A stretch of DNA of 51,510 nucleotides, taken from contig JASHPW010000071.1 in NCBI GenBank assembly GCA_030037895.1, positions 1-51,510 of the forward strand, written 5' to 3'. Shown here piece by piece: positions 18,826-28,189 of this stretch. Positions within the stretch are counted from its first letter, which is position 1. Every line of letters starts with the position of its first letter. The DNA comes from Xanthobacteraceae bacterium. GTDB taxonomy: Bacteria > Pseudomonadota > Alphaproteobacteria > Rhizobiales > Xanthobacteraceae. The notes under the pieces were generated by a model that did no database searches, was not told the origin of the DNA, and saw only the letters and a list, made by a program, of their open reading frames with translations. Made by a program: the position numbers and the translations under genes.

Positions 18826-19959
18826 TCACGCCTCGATCACGATCTTCGGCGCCGGGCGGCGGCTCGCGGCCGTGAGGCCCTCGCGCACGCGCGCGGCGAT
18901 GGCGCGGAAGCTTTGCGCGCGCGGAGAGTCCGGCTCGGCCGCGACCACCGGCTGGCCGGCGTCGGATGTCTCGCGGATGACAATGTCGAGCGGCACCTCG
19001 CCGAGGAACGGCACGCCGAGCCGCTCGGCCTCGGCGCGCGCGCCGCCATGGCCGAAAATGTCGGAGCGCGCCCCGCACTGCGGGCAGATGAAGCTCGACA
19101 TGTTCTCGATGATGCCGAGGACCGGCACGTTGACGCGGCGGAACATGGCGATGCCGCGCCGCGCGTCGATCAAGGCGAGGTCCTGCGGCGTCGAGACAAT
19201 GACGGTGCCGGCAAGCGGCACCTGCTGCGCCATGGTGAGCTGCGCGTCGCCGGTGCCCGGCGGCATGTCGACCACCATGACGTCGAGCGCGCCCCATTCC
19301 ACCTCGCGCAGCATCTGGGTCAGCGCCGAGATGACCATGGGCCCGCGCCAGATCATCGGCGTCTCCTCCTCGACGAGGAAGCCGATCGACATCACCGCCA
19401 GGCCGTGGCGCAGGATCGGCTTCAAGCGCGTGCCGCCCGCGATCTGCGGGCGCTCGCGGATAGCGAGGAGCTTTGGCAGAGACGGCCCGTAAATGTCGGC
19501 GTCGAGGATGCCGACCTTGAGGCCGAGGTCGCCGAGCGCGAGCGCGAGATTGACCGCGACCGTCGATTTGCCGACGCCGCCCTTGCCCGAGGCGACCGCA
19601 ATGATCGCGGCAACGCCGGGAATGCCCGCCAGCGCTCCTCCTCGCGGTCCCGCCCCGCCTGCGGCGGCGGAGGGTCGAGGGACATCCCGGCCCGCGGGCG
19701 AGGATGGCGGCGCCGTGCGCTCGGCGGTCAGCGCCACCATCGCGGAGGCAACGCCCGGGAGCGCGCGCACCGCCGCTTCCGCGCGCGCACGCACGGCCTC
19801 CCATTGTTTGACGGCGGCGGCATCGACGCTGATCGAGAAGAACACCTTGCCGTCGCCGGCAACGATCTCGGAGAGCTTTCCGGTCGCCGGCAGCGGCGTG
19901 CCATCGGGACTCGCCACGCCGGCGAGCGCGGCAAGGACGTCGTCTTTCAGATTTGCCAT
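18826..19959 (-). CDS. apbC: Mrp/ApbC family Fe-S cluster carrier ATPase
   Basis: A 377-residue P-loop protein. Residues about 5-80 are a DUF59/MIP18-like domain (VLAALAGVASPDGTPL, VRALPGVASAMVALTAE), followed by a Pro/Gly/Ala-rich linker. The MinD-like ATPase has a deviant Walker A IIAVASGKGGVGKST, DADIYGPSLPKLL and MPPGTGDAQLTMAQ. MSSFICPQCGARSDIFGHGG contains the CPxC motif that holds the transferable [4Fe-4S] cluster at the dimer interface. It delivers Fe-S clusters to target apoproteins in the cytosol. Full family length, starts at ATG 19959. Confidence 0.95.
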   Translation of the reverse strand: MANLKDDVLAALAGVASPDGTPLPATGKLSEIVAGDGKVFFSISVDAAAVKQWEAVRARAEAAVRALPGVASAMVALTAERTAPPSSPAGRDVPRPSAAAGGAGPRGGALAGIPGVAAIIAVASGKGGVGKSTVAVNLALALGDLGLKVGILDADIYGPSLPKLLAIRERPQIAGGTRLKPILRHGLAVMSIGFLVEEETPMIWRGPMVISALTQMLREVEWGALDVMVVDMPPGTGDAQLTMAQQVPLAGTVIVSTPQDLALIDARRGIAMFRRVNVPVLGIIENMSSFICPQCGARSDIFGHGGARAEAERLGVPFLGEVPLDIVIRETSDAGQPVVAAEPDSPRAQSFRAIAARVREGLTAASRRPAPKIVIEA

Positions 19960-20041
19960 GCAATCTACATAGCCCCGCCGCGGCCGCGGTCAACGCCCGC
20001 CGCTCTGTTGACATATCGCCGGAGCAATGCACGCTTGCGTC

Positions 20042-20596
20042 ATGCTCGCCTATATCTTTTGGCACCGGCCGCAGCCGCAGGTCGACCGCCGACGCTACGA
20101 AGACGCGATCGTGCGCTTCCAGCGCGATCTTTCCCGCCAGCAGCCGCCCGGATTCATCGCCGCGCGGTCATTCCGCATCGAGCCGGTGCCGTGGCTCGGC
20201 GGCGAGCCGGGCTACGAGGATTGGTGCCTGCTCGACGGCTCCTGGGCCATGGACCCCCTCAACAGCTTCGCGGTCTCGCTCGCCATGCAGCAATCCCACG
20301 ACGGAGTCGCCGCGCTGATGGACCAGGGCGCCGGCGGGCTTTACGCCCATGCCGGCGGGGAAGCGGTGTCGGCCGAGGAGTCCACGGTTTATTGGTTGAC
20401 GCGGCCGCGCGGCATCCAGTGGCAGGCCGCGCTCGAACCGCTGCGCGCCCGCTGTCCGCAGGCCAATGTCTGGCGCCGGCAGATGGTGTTGGGGCCGGCC
20501 GCGGAATTTGCGGTGGAAACGCCCGGAGAAATCGCCATCGAGGCGCCGCCCGGATGGCAGGCGCGGCGCGTGCAGCGCGTGCGGCTGACGTCGTAA
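20042..20596 (+). CDS. Conserved hypothetical protein
   Basis: A 184-residue protein starting MLAYIFWHRPQPQVDRRRYE (an upstream in-frame Met at 20027 is less likely). It contains WLGGEPGYEDWCLLDGSWAM and VYWLTRPRGIQWQAALEPLR, and looks cytosolic with several tryptophans. I have seen similar sequences as uncharacterised proteins but assign no function. It is divergent from apbC and 99 bases ahead of the dehydrogenase gene. Confidence 0.6.
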   Translation: MLAYIFWHRPQPQVDRRRYEDAIVRFQRDLSRQQPPGFIAARSFRIEPVPWLGGEPGYEDWCLLDGSWAMDPLNSFAVSLAMQQSHDGVAALMDQGAGGLYAHAGGEAVSAEESTVYWLTRPRGIQWQAALEPLRARCPQANVWRRQMVLGPAAEFAVETPGEIAIEAPPGWQARRVQRVRLTS

Positions 20597-20695
20597 CCTT
20601 GATTGAGCAACGCGAAATCCCGGATAGGAGCGTCTGCGTCTGGCCGCTCCCGGGGTTTTGCTCCGCTCAACCCGGCTTCTGTGATGGAGGAAACA

Positions 20696-21565
20696 ATGGC
20701 GAAGGTGGCGTTCGTGGGCTTGGGCGTGATGGGCTACCCGATGGCGGGGCATCTCAGGAAGAAGGGCGGCCACGAGGTCACCGTCTACAACCGCACCGCC
20801 GCCAAGGCCGACACATGGGTCGCCGCGCACGGCGGCAGGAGCGCGCCGACGCCGAAGCGCGCCGCCCAAGGGCAGGACTTCGTCATGGCCTGCGTCGGCA
20901 ACGACAACGATCTCCGCGAGGTGATGCTGGGCGAAGACGGCGTGTTTGCCGGCGCGAAAAAGGGCGCGGTCGTGGTCGATCACACCACCGCGTCGGCTGA
21001 AATCGCGCGCGCGCTTTATGCCGAGGCGAAGCAGCGCGGCTTCGACTTCATCGACGCGCCGGTCTCCGGCGGCCAGGCCGGCGCCGAGAACGGCGTGCTC
21101 ACGGTGATGTGCGGCGGCGACGCGGCGCCGTTCGCGCAGGCCGAGAAGGTGATCGCGGCCTACGCGCGCGCCTGCAATCTCCTGGGCGCGTCCGGCAGCG
21201 GCCAACTGGCCAAGATGGTCAACCAGATCTGCATCGCCGGCATCGTCCAGGGACTCGCCGAGGCTCTGCACTTCGCCCTGAAAGCGGGCCTCGACATCGA
21301 GAGGCTCATCGCCACCATCTCCAAGGGCGCGGCGCAGTCCTGGCAGATGGAGAACCGCTACAGAACCATGGTGGCGGGAAAATTCGATTTCGGCTTTGCC
21401 GTGGACTGGATGCGCAAGGACCTCGACATTTGTCTCGCCGAGGCGCGGCGGAACGGCGCCCGCCTGCCGCTCACCGCGCTGGTCGATCAGTTCTACGCCG
21501 AGGTGCAGGCCATGGGCGGCCGCCGCTGGGATACGTCAAGCCTGATCGCATTGTTGCAGAGGTGA
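20696..21565 (+). CDS. NAD(P)-dependent beta-hydroxyacid dehydrogenase
   Basis: A 289-residue member of the 3-hydroxyisobutyrate/tartronate semialdehyde/glyoxylate reductase family. It has the Rossmann motif VAFVGLGVMGYPMAGHL, the substrate-binding DAPVSGGQAGAENGVLTVM and the catalytic Lys region GSGQLAKMVNQICIAG, then FALKAGLD and a C-terminal helical domain (FGFAVDWMRKDLDICLAEAR). GGAGG lies 5 bases upstream of the ATG at 20696, so the longer frame start at 20603 is rejected. It reduces or oxidises a small 3- or 2-hydroxyacid in the cytosol; substrate cannot be fixed from sequence. Confidence 0.88.
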   Translation: MAKVAFVGLGVMGYPMAGHLRKKGGHEVTVYNRTAAKADTWVAAHGGRSAPTPKRAAQGQDFVMACVGNDNDLREVMLGEDGVFAGAKKGAVVVDHTTASAEIARALYAEAKQRGFDFIDAPVSGGQAGAENGVLTVMCGGDAAPFAQAEKVIAAYARACNLLGASGSGQLAKMVNQICIAGIVQGLAEALHFALKAGLDIERLIATISKGAAQSWQMENRYRTMVAGKFDFGFAVDWMRKDLDICLAEARRNGARLPLTALVDQFYAEVQAMGGRRWDTSSLIALLQR

Positions 21566-21655
21566 GGTCCGTCGTCGTGCGCCCGAAGGGCTGGAGATAA
21601 CGGTCTCGTTCCGACCGGAAGCGGCAAAAAGTGCGCGATCGAGACTCGGCATAAA

Positions 21656-21778
21656 CGAGGCCGAATGCTGCAATGTCCCGATGTCGATCTCGTCAGTCGG
21701 AATTTTTATCCCTTTCTCGACCAGGAAAATGCGCACCCGCCGCGGATTCGGCGCCTGGCCGAAGTCGTCGAGCTTCAT
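21656..21778 (-). pseudogene. Glutathione S-transferase N-terminal fragment
   Basis: About 41 codons from ATG 21778 encode DFGQAPNPRRVRIFLVEKG and IPTDEIDIG, the thioredoxin-fold start of an alphaproteobacterial GST. After that, GST similarity stops and the frame runs on into unrelated codons to 21536, with no trace of the helical C-terminal domain. It therefore looks like a 5' remnant of a deleted gene. The remaining intergenic stretch 21566-21993 shows no other gene; it contains a CTTAAG inverted pair near 21933-21950. Confidence 0.6.
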
Positions 21779-21993
21779 GGTCGCCGGCCTCCCTATCCCC
21801 TTGACGCGCAAACTTTATCCCGCCCCGCGCCGCACCGTCGGCTGACCCGCTCCGGCGACCGGCCGCGCCCGGCGACCGCACTCCCCAAATGTGAACGAAA
21901 TGCCCTCGCCCCGGGCGGCAAAGGCACGCTGCCTTAAGCTTGGTCTTAAGAAATTTGCGAGACTTTTATCACGAAAATCCACGCCGGACTGCG

Positions 21994-23577
21994 ATGCCCA
22001 TCACGACCAGCGAACCGCGCGAGCCTTCTGCGCCCGGCGCCGTCGCGCCGGCGCAGCGCCGCCGCGCCGCGCAGCACGTGCGCGAGGCCCGCGATCGGCT
22101 CACCTCGACCAGCGGCACGCGGCCGGTCTTCGACCACGAATTGCTGCGCCAGTTCGCCCGCAACCGGCTATCGGCTTCGCCGGTCATCCTGCTTCTGATC
22201 GTCACCATCGGGCTCCTCTGCGGCCTGTGGAGCGGCGGCCTGACCTCGGGCGTGTGGACGGCGGGCGCGCTGATCATTCATCTCGTCATCGCCCGCAAAT
22301 GCCGGCAGTTCCTCGACGAGCCGGCGAGCGCCGCCAAACTGCGCGCGGCGCGGATGCAATTCATCCTGCTCGATCTGTTCTTCGGCATGGCGTGGACCTT
22401 CGTCCTGATCCGTCCGCTCGGCGTCGACGAGCAATCGGGCACCTTCATGCTGTTCGTCATGCTGCTGGTGGTGGCGGTATCGAGCATGCTCGCCTCGAGC
22501 CTGCCGATTGCGGTCTTCGCCCTGACCTTGCCGGTGACGATTGCGATCGCGCTCGACTTCGCCGTCAAAGGCACGCTGCACGACTACATCCTCGCCGTCA
22601 TGGCGCTCGCCGCCGAGGGGTACTTCTCTCTGCTTGCATACCGCCTCTACTCCACCACGCTGGCGACGCTGGAGGCGCGCGCGGAGAAGGACGCGCTCAT
22701 CGGCGAGCTCGAACAGTCGAAGTCGATTTCCGACGAGGCGCGCCGCCGGGCGGAAGCCGCCAACATCGCCAAATCGCGGTTCCTGGCGCAGATGAGTCAC
22801 GAATTGCGCACGCCGCTCAACGCCATCCTCGGCTTTTCCGAGGTGATGAAGGCGGAGATTTTCGGCGCGCACGCGGTGCCGGCGTACAAGGACTATGCCG
22901 CCGACATTCACAGTTCCGGCGTGCATCTTCTCAATCTGATCAACGAAATCCTCGATCTCTCGCGCATCGAAGCCGGTCGCTACGAGCTCAACGAGGAAGC
23001 GGTGTCGCTCTGCCGCGTGGTCGAGGATTGCCACCATCTGCTGAAATTGCGCGCCGGCAATCGCGGCCTCAGCATCCACAAACTGTTCGAGCCGGACATG
23101 CCGAAGCTGTGGGCCGACGAGCGGGCGGTGCGCCAGATCTGCCTCAATCTCCTCTCCAACGCCATCAAGTTCACGCCGCAAGCCGGCGAGATCTGGCTGA
23201 AAGTCGGCTGGACGGCATCCGGCGGCCAATACATGAGCGTGAAGGATACCGGCCCGGGCATCCCGGAAGAGGAAATCCCGATCGTGCTCGCCTCGTTCGG
23301 GCAAGGCTCGAACTCGATCAAATCGGCAGAACAAGGCGCCGGACTCGGCCTGCCGATCGCCAAGACCCTCATCGACCTGCACGACGGCACGTTCACGCTC
23401 AAATCGAAGCTGCGCATCGGCACCGAGGTCATCGTCACCTTCCCGCCGGAGCGGGTGATGTCGGCGCTCGCGCCCATCACCGTCGCCGCTCCGTCGATCC
23501 AGCCGCAATCGGGCGTCTCCTCCTCGTCCGCCTCCGACGCATCGAGCCGCGCCAAAAAGGCGCTGTTCGGCCCTTAG
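21994..23577 (+). CDS. Membrane-bound sensor histidine kinase (PleC/DivJ-like)
   Basis: A 527-residue kinase. Residues about 55-215 hold up to six hydrophobic segments (for example VILLLIVTIGLLCGLW, FMLFVMLLVVAVSSMLA). A short coiled coil follows, then HisKA with FLAQMSHELRTPLNAI (phosphorylated His at about 269) and an HATPase domain with NLLSNAIKFT (N box), VKDTGPGIP (G1) and GAGLGLPIAKTL (G2). The HisKA sequence and following GFSEVMKAEIFG are close to the PleC/DivJ group that controls DivK/CtrA in alphaproteobacteria, but no PAS domain is present. ATG 21994 preferred over TTG 21940. No response regulator adjoins it. Confidence 0.85.
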   Translation: MPITTSEPREPSAPGAVAPAQRRRAAQHVREARDRLTSTSGTRPVFDHELLRQFARNRLSASPVILLLIVTIGLLCGLWSGGLTSGVWTAGALIIHLVIARKCRQFLDEPASAAKLRAARMQFILLDLFFGMAWTFVLIRPLGVDEQSGTFMLFVMLLVVAVSSMLASSLPIAVFALTLPVTIAIALDFAVKGTLHDYILAVMALAAEGYFSLLAYRLYSTTLATLEARAEKDALIGELEQSKSISDEARRRAEAANIAKSRFLAQMSHELRTPLNAILGFSEVMKAEIFGAHAVPAYKDYAADIHSSGVHLLNLINEILDLSRIEAGRYELNEEAVSLCRVVEDCHHLLKLRAGNRGLSIHKLFEPDMPKLWADERAVRQICLNLLSNAIKFTPQAGEIWLKVGWTASGGQYMSVKDTGPGIPEEEIPIVLASFGQGSNSIKSAEQGAGLGLPIAKTLIDLHDGTFTLKSKLRIGTEVIVTFPPERVMSALAPITVAAPSIQPQSGVSSSSASDASSRAKKALFGP

Positions 23578-23683
23578 CGCGCCCTTTATGGTGCCGCGCG
23601 TTTCCCGCCGAAACTGCCATGGCCGATATCGCGATCAGCTCGAAGCCGCGCGGCGGCAAGACTGCGCGATAGGCGCAAAGGGA

Positions 23684-24394
23684 ATGACCGCCGTGCGCCG
23701 ACGCCTGCTGTGGCTCCTGTTGACCGGCCTCCTTCTCGTCCTGCTCGCCCTGATCGCCCGCCGCGGCGAAAGCATGATAGGCCCGCTTGCGAGCGGGGAT
23801 TTCTCCTCGCCCATCTACAAGATCGCGCTCATCGTCTTTCTCGGCGGCACGGCGCTGACCTTGTTCCGCGAGCGTCTCACGCAGGCGTTCACCGCCGCCT
23901 TGTTGTGGATCGTCGTCGCGTTCGTTTTGCTCGCCGGCTACGCCTATCGGTTCGAGCTGCGCGAGGTCGCCGACCGCGTGATGGCGGAACTCGTACCCGG
24001 CCACGTGATCGCGCGCGGACGCACCGTGGAGATTGCGCGCGCGAGCACCGGCGACTTTGACGTGACCGCGCAAGTCAACGGCACGCGCGTCAACATGGTG
24101 CTCGATACCGGCGCCAGCTCCGTCGTGCTCACGTTCGACGACGCCAAGGCCGCCGGCCTGCCGCTCGAAGTGCTCGCCTATACGGAGGACATCGACACCG
24201 CCAATGGGCGCACGCGCGCGGCGCCGGTCACGCTCGATCGCGTCGCCATCGGCGGGCTGGTCGAGCGCTCGATCGAGGCATTGGTGGCGCGACCGGGCCA
24301 GCTGAAGACGAGCCTCCTCGGCATGAGCTTCCTCAATCGGTTGCGGAGCTGGGAGGTGCGCGGCGACCGCCTGCTGCTGCGCGGCTATCCGTGA
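23684..24394 (+). CDS. Membrane-anchored retropepsin-like aspartic protease (TIGR02281 type)
   Basis: A 236-residue protein with two or three N-terminal hydrophobic segments (LLWLLLTGLLLVLLALIA, YKIALIVFLGGTALTLF, AALLWIVVAFVLLAGYA). They are followed by a periplasmic retroviral-type aspartic protease domain: VTAQVNGTRVNMVLDTGASS with the catalytic DTG, LTFDDAKAAGL, and LKTSLLGMSFLNRLRSWEVR. Single-domain proteases of this type act as dimers. The ATG at 23684 has AAAGGG 4 bases ahead; it starts 107 bases downstream of the kinase stop. Substrate unknown. Confidence 0.8.
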   Translation: MTAVRRRLLWLLLTGLLLVLLALIARRGESMIGPLASGDFSSPIYKIALIVFLGGTALTLFRERLTQAFTAALLWIVVAFVLLAGYAYRFELREVADRVMAELVPGHVIARGRTVEIARASTGDFDVTAQVNGTRVNMVLDTGASSVVLTFDDAKAAGLPLEVLAYTEDIDTANGRTRAAPVTLDRVAIGGLVERSIEALVARPGQLKTSLLGMSFLNRLRSWEVRGDRLLLRGYP

Positions 24395-24435
24395 GCGCCT
24401 TTGTCGGCGCGCCAAGCACGGAACCCGCAACCGCC

Positions 24436-25266
24436 TCAAATCAGGCTCACGACAAAGCGCAGCGAGACCAGAAGCAAAAAGCAGCCGAATGCGACTTCGA
24501 GCGTGCGCCGCGACAACCGATGGGCGAGACGGGCGCCGTAAGGCGCGACGAAGCTCGACACCGGCGCCATCAGAGCAAGCCCGATCAGCGACACGAAGCC
24601 GAGCGAGAACGGCGGCAGCAGCGCCTGGTGAGGAAGGCCGGCGAGAATAAAGCCGATCGCGCCGGCAATCGTGATCGGCACGCCGATCCCGGCCGAGGTC
24701 GCAACCGCGTTGTGAATCGGCTTGCCGTAGAGCGTGAGCACGATGGTGGAAAGCGCGCCGCCGCTCACCCCCATGAGCGAGCCGCCAAGTCCAATGCCGA
24801 AACCGTAGAGCGTCATCGGCGCTCCGCCCGGCAAATCGGCGCCGAGATTCCAGCGATCGCCGGCGAACAGGAGTTTCATGGCGATGAAGCTCGCGATCAC
24901 GACGAAGGCGAGCGTGAACACGGCGGACGGCGCAAAGGCGGCGATGGCCGCGCCGACCGCCACGCCGACAACGGCGGGCAAAGCCCAGCGCCTGATCACG
25001 CCGGCGATCACAAGTCCCTTGGCGCGATGGGCGAGATAGGAGCGGATCGCCGTCGGCACGATGATGGCAATGGAAGTGCCGACGCAAAGCTGCAGCCGCA
25101 CCTCATCCGGCACGCCGAGCAGGCGAAAGACCTCGTAGAGCACCGGCACGATGACCGAGCCGCCGCCGATGCCGAACAGGCCGGCGAGAAGTCCGGCGAT
25201 CACGCCGCCAACGATGATCGCGAGCGCGAGCCAGAGAATTTCGTGCCAATCGACGCCGAGGATCAT
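24436..25266 (-). CDS. TauE/SafE family sulfite/organosulfonate permease
   Basis: A 276-residue polytopic protein with about eight transmembrane helices. The signature GGVIAGLLAGLFGIGGGSVI in helix 1 and GLGGSLMGVSGGALSTIVL in the second half are the two repeated glycine-rich motifs of TauE/SafE (DUF81). Members are thought to export sulfite, sulfoacetate or related anions. The start at 25266 was chosen because the upstream frame (to 25383) is not hydrophobic or conserved. No sulfur genes nearby, so substrate is unknown. Confidence 0.88.
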   Translation of the reverse strand: MILGVDWHEILWLALAIIVGGVIAGLLAGLFGIGGGSVIVPVLYEVFRLLGVPDEVRLQLCVGTSIAIIVPTAIRSYLAHRAKGLVIAGVIRRWALPAVVGVAVGAAIAAFAPSAVFTLAFVVIASFIAMKLLFAGDRWNLGADLPGGAPMTLYGFGIGLGGSLMGVSGGALSTIVLTLYGKPIHNAVATSAGIGVPITIAGAIGFILAGLPHQALLPPFSLGFVSLIGLALMAPVSSFVAPYGARLAHRLSRRTLEVAFGCFLLLVSLRFVVSLI

Positions 25267-25417
25267 GTCGCGTTTAATTCCGGTCACGTCATTTGCCGCC
25301 GCGCCGACGGCCGCGGCCCGCAGCGTCCGGCCCGATGACGGACTCCGCGACGAGCCCTTGATCCATAACCACGACGGTTGCAAGGATCACTTCGGAGTAC
25401 CGCCGAAAAACCGGCGG

Positions 25418-26392
25418 CTATGCGGCCATGTCCGTCACCGCCTGATCGCCATCCGCCACCGACGCAAGTGCGGCCGCCAAAAGCTCTGCGCCCGCACTTG
25501 GCGTCACCGCCGCGCCGGCGAGGCGCCGGCGGAAAGCGCGCGCTCCCGGCACCGAGCGGAACAGGCCGTGCACGTGCCGCGTGATCGCGTTGAGCCGCGT
25601 GCCTTGCGCCAACTCGCGCTCGATATAGGGAATGAGCGCCAGAGCGGCCGCCTTGGGCGAGGCGAAGCTCGCTCTTTCGCCGAACACCAGCGGATCGACG
25701 GCGATGAGCCGCCAGGGCTCCTGATAGGCGGCGCGTCCCATCATCACGCCGTCGACGCGCGCCAGGTGCGCGATCGCCTCCTCGACGGCGGAAATGCCGC
25801 CGTTGAGAACGACGCTGAGGCGCGGATGCGCGGCCTTGAGCCGATAGACGCGATCGTAGTCGAGCGGCGGCACGTCGCGGTTCTCTTTAGGCGAGAGACC
25901 CTTGAGCCAGGCCTTGCGCGCGTGCACGATGAGCGCAGCGGCGCCGGCTTCTTCGACGGCGCGCGCAAAAACATCGAGCGCCGCTTCCGGGTCCTGGTCG
26001 TCGATGCCGATGCGGCATTTCACCGTCACCGGCACCGCGACGCTCGCCCGCATCGCCGCGACGCAGTCGCCCACGCGTTCGGGCTCGGCCATGAGGCAGG
26101 CGCCGAAGCGGCCGTCCTGCACGCGGTCGGACGGACAACCAGCATTGAGGTTGATCTCGTCGAAACCCAAATCCGCGCCGATGCGCGCGCAGGCGGCAAG
26201 CGCGCGCGGCGCGGCGCCGCCGAGCTGCAAGGCGAGCGGATGCTCGGCCGGATCGAAGCGCAACAGCCGCGCGCGGTCACCGTTGAGCACCGCGCCGGTG
26301 GTGAGCATTTCGGTGTAAAGGAGCGCGCGGCGCGTGAGCAGGCGATGGAAGAACCGGCAATGCCGGTCGGTCCATTCCATCATCGGCGCCAC
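25418..26392 (-). CDS. dusA: tRNA-dihydrouridine synthase DusA
   Basis: A 324-residue FMN TIM-barrel enzyme that reduces U20/U20a in tRNA. It has APMMEWTDRHCRFFHRLLTR, LYTEMLTTGAVL, LALQLGGAAPR, INLNAGCPSDRVQDGRFGAC with the catalytic Cys, VKCRIGIDDQD, IVHARKAWLKGLSPKENR and VVLNGGIS, all DusA-specific. The only workable start is GTG at 26392, which gives MAPMMEW; family members have some 5-15 residues before the APMM, and here the in-frame codons upstream (encoding ARKFSV) run into a TAG nine codons before APMM without an ATG. Either translation starts at GTG with a shortened first strand or at a rare codon. Confidence 0.93.
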   Translation of the reverse strand: MAPMMEWTDRHCRFFHRLLTRRALLYTEMLTTGAVLNGDRARLLRFDPAEHPLALQLGGAAPRALAACARIGADLGFDEINLNAGCPSDRVQDGRFGACLMAEPERVGDCVAAMRASVAVPVTVKCRIGIDDQDPEAALDVFARAVEEAGAAALIVHARKAWLKGLSPKENRDVPPLDYDRVYRLKAAHPRLSVVLNGGISAVEEAIAHLARVDGVMMGRAAYQEPWRLIAVDPLVFGERASFASPKAAALALIPYIERELAQGTRLNAITRHVHGLFRSVPGARAFRRRLAGAAVTPSAGAELLAAALASVADGDQAVTDMAA

Positions 26393-26608
26393 GGAGAATT
26401 TACGTGCGGAATCTATGATCTACACCGTTTTTGATTGAGCACTTTGTAAGCATTAATATCGGGGACGCTCCACCGCAAGTCAGCGGCATCGTCTTGGCGG
26501 TCAACTTGGCGGTTTCTGGACGCGCGGCCCCGCCTGGTCGAAAATCGACAAACCCGATCGGAAAGGGGTTAGGCCAATGTCTGGCAGGGCGACCGGCGAG
26601 ACCAAGGC

Positions 26609-28030
26609 ATGACGCGCGCGACGCGCATGAACGCCAAGGAAAAAGTCGCGCTCGGATCGATCGCCGCCTCGGCGGCGCTCACCGCGGCGAAGGCCGTTGT
26701 CGGCTTGCTCACCGGCTCGCTCGCCATCATCTCCGAGGCCGGCCATTCGCTCATCGACCTGGCCGCGACGCTGCTCACCTATCTCGCCGTGCGCATCTCC
26801 GGCAAACCGGCCGACGCCGAGCACCAGTACGGCCACGGCAAGGTGGAAAGCGTCACCGCGCTTGCCGAAACCGCTTTCCTGTTTCTGCTCTCGGCCGTGG
26901 TGATCTTCAAGGCGGTGCAGCGTCTGCTTGGCGAGCGGACCTATGCGGTCGAGGCGACCGCCGCCGCCTTCGTCATCATCGTCATCTCGATCGTGATCGA
27001 CTTTTTTCGCGCGCGCACGCTCGCCCGCGTCGCCAGGGAGACGTCGAGCGAGGCGCTCGAAGCCGACGCGCTGCATTTCGGCTCCGACATGTGGTCGTCG
27101 ATTGCGGTCCTGATCGGGCTTGCCGGCGTCGCGCTCGGCTATGGGCGGGCCGACGCGGCGGCGGCGCTCGTCGTCGCGGTGTTCATCTGTATCGCCGGCT
27201 GGCGGCTCGGCCGGCGCACCATCGACACCTTGACCGACACGGCGCCCGCCGGCGTCAGCGAGCGCGTGGCGGCCATCGCGCGGCGCGTGCCCGGCGTGGT
27301 GACGATCGAACGCGTGCGCGCGCGGCCGGCCGGGACGGTGCTGTTCATCGATCTCGGCGTTGGCGTCAGCCGGGCGCTGCCGCTTGACCGTGTCGCCGCC
27401 ATCAAGGAGCGGCTGACGCGCGCCATCCGCACCGACATGCGGGAGGCCGAGATCACCATCACCACCGAGCCGCGCGCGCTCGACGACGAGACGGTGCGCG
27501 AGCGGGTGATGCTAATCGCGCGCAACCGCGGCCTCGCCGTGCATCGCGTCGCCGTCCAGGCGGTCGCGGATCGCCTGTCGGTGTCGGTCGACCTTGAGGT
27601 CGAAGGCTCGCTGACGCTTGCCGCCGCGCACGAGATCGCGAGCCAGCTCGAGCAGGCGATCCGCGAGGAGCTTGGTCCGCGCGTCGAGGTCGAGACCCAT
27701 ATCGAGCCGCTGCCGGCCGTTGTCCTCGCCGGCCGTGACGCGTCGCCCGAACGCGTCGGTGAGATACACGACGCGCTCGCGGCGCTCGCCGCCGGGATCG
27801 CCGGCTTTGGCGAGGTCCACGACGTGCGCGTGCGTGAGACCGCGAACGGCGAGATGGTTAACTTCCATTGTCGCGTCGATCCGACGCTGTCGGTCAACGC
27901 GGTGCACGGCCTGGTCGACAGCGCCGAGCGCAGCCTGCGCCGCCGTTTCCCGACGATCACGCGCGTCATCGGCCATGCCGAGCCGGGACACCCAGTCGCC
28001 TCAGTCGCTATTCCCTCTGCCAAGGCATAG
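26609..28030 (+). CDS. Cation diffusion facilitator (CDF) with extended C-terminal region
   Basis: A 473-residue protein. Residues about 10-205 form the six-helix CDF transport domain with SEAGHSLIDLAATLL (metal-site His/Asp), EHQYGHGKVESVTALAE and DALHFGSDMWSSIAVL (second His/Asp pair), giving an H/D site typical of Zn/Fe/Mn exporters. Family proteins are usually 300 residues long; here about 265 residues follow, which I read as three successive ferredoxin-like cytoplasmic modules (approximately 212-285, 292-372, 385-462). Efflux of divalent metal in exchange for protons is inferred. It directly precedes the RiPP cluster on the same strand, 192 bases from the precursor gene, with no evidence of a functional link. 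Confidence 0.9.
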   Translation: MTRATRMNAKEKVALGSIAASAALTAAKAVVGLLTGSLAIISEAGHSLIDLAATLLTYLAVRISGKPADAEHQYGHGKVESVTALAETAFLFLLSAVVIFKAVQRLLGERTYAVEATAAAFVIIVISIVIDFFRARTLARVARETSSEALEADALHFGSDMWSSIAVLIGLAGVALGYGRADAAAALVVAVFICIAGWRLGRRTIDTLTDTAPAGVSERVAAIARRVPGVVTIERVRARPAGTVLFIDLGVGVSRALPLDRVAAIKERLTRAIRTDMREAEITITTEPRALDDETVRERVMLIARNRGLAVHRVAVQAVADRLSVSVDLEVEGSLTLAAAHEIASQLEQAIREELGPRVEVETHIEPLPAVVLAGRDASPERVGEIHDALAALAAGIAGFGEVHDVRVRETANGEMVNFHCRVDPTLSVNAVHGLVDSAERSLRRRFPTITRVIGHAEPGHPVASVAIPSAKA

Positions 28031-28189
28031 CGTGCCGGCGGAAGCTGCTCCGCCAATGCACCGCCCCAAATCGCTCCGCCGGTTCCGGGATTTATCCGCA
28101 CCGGATCTTGGAACTTTTCCCGCATTACGGGATTTTCAAAGTCCGTAGACAATGCGTCTTGAATGGTGCTAGTTTACACAAGTCTATTC

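Noticed and set aside
21934..21949. TTAA-N8-TTAA ahead of the histidine kinase as a possible CtrA site
   Set aside because: The CtrA consensus is TTAA-N7-TTAA; the spacing is one base too long and the sequence is better read as a CTTAAG inverted pair.
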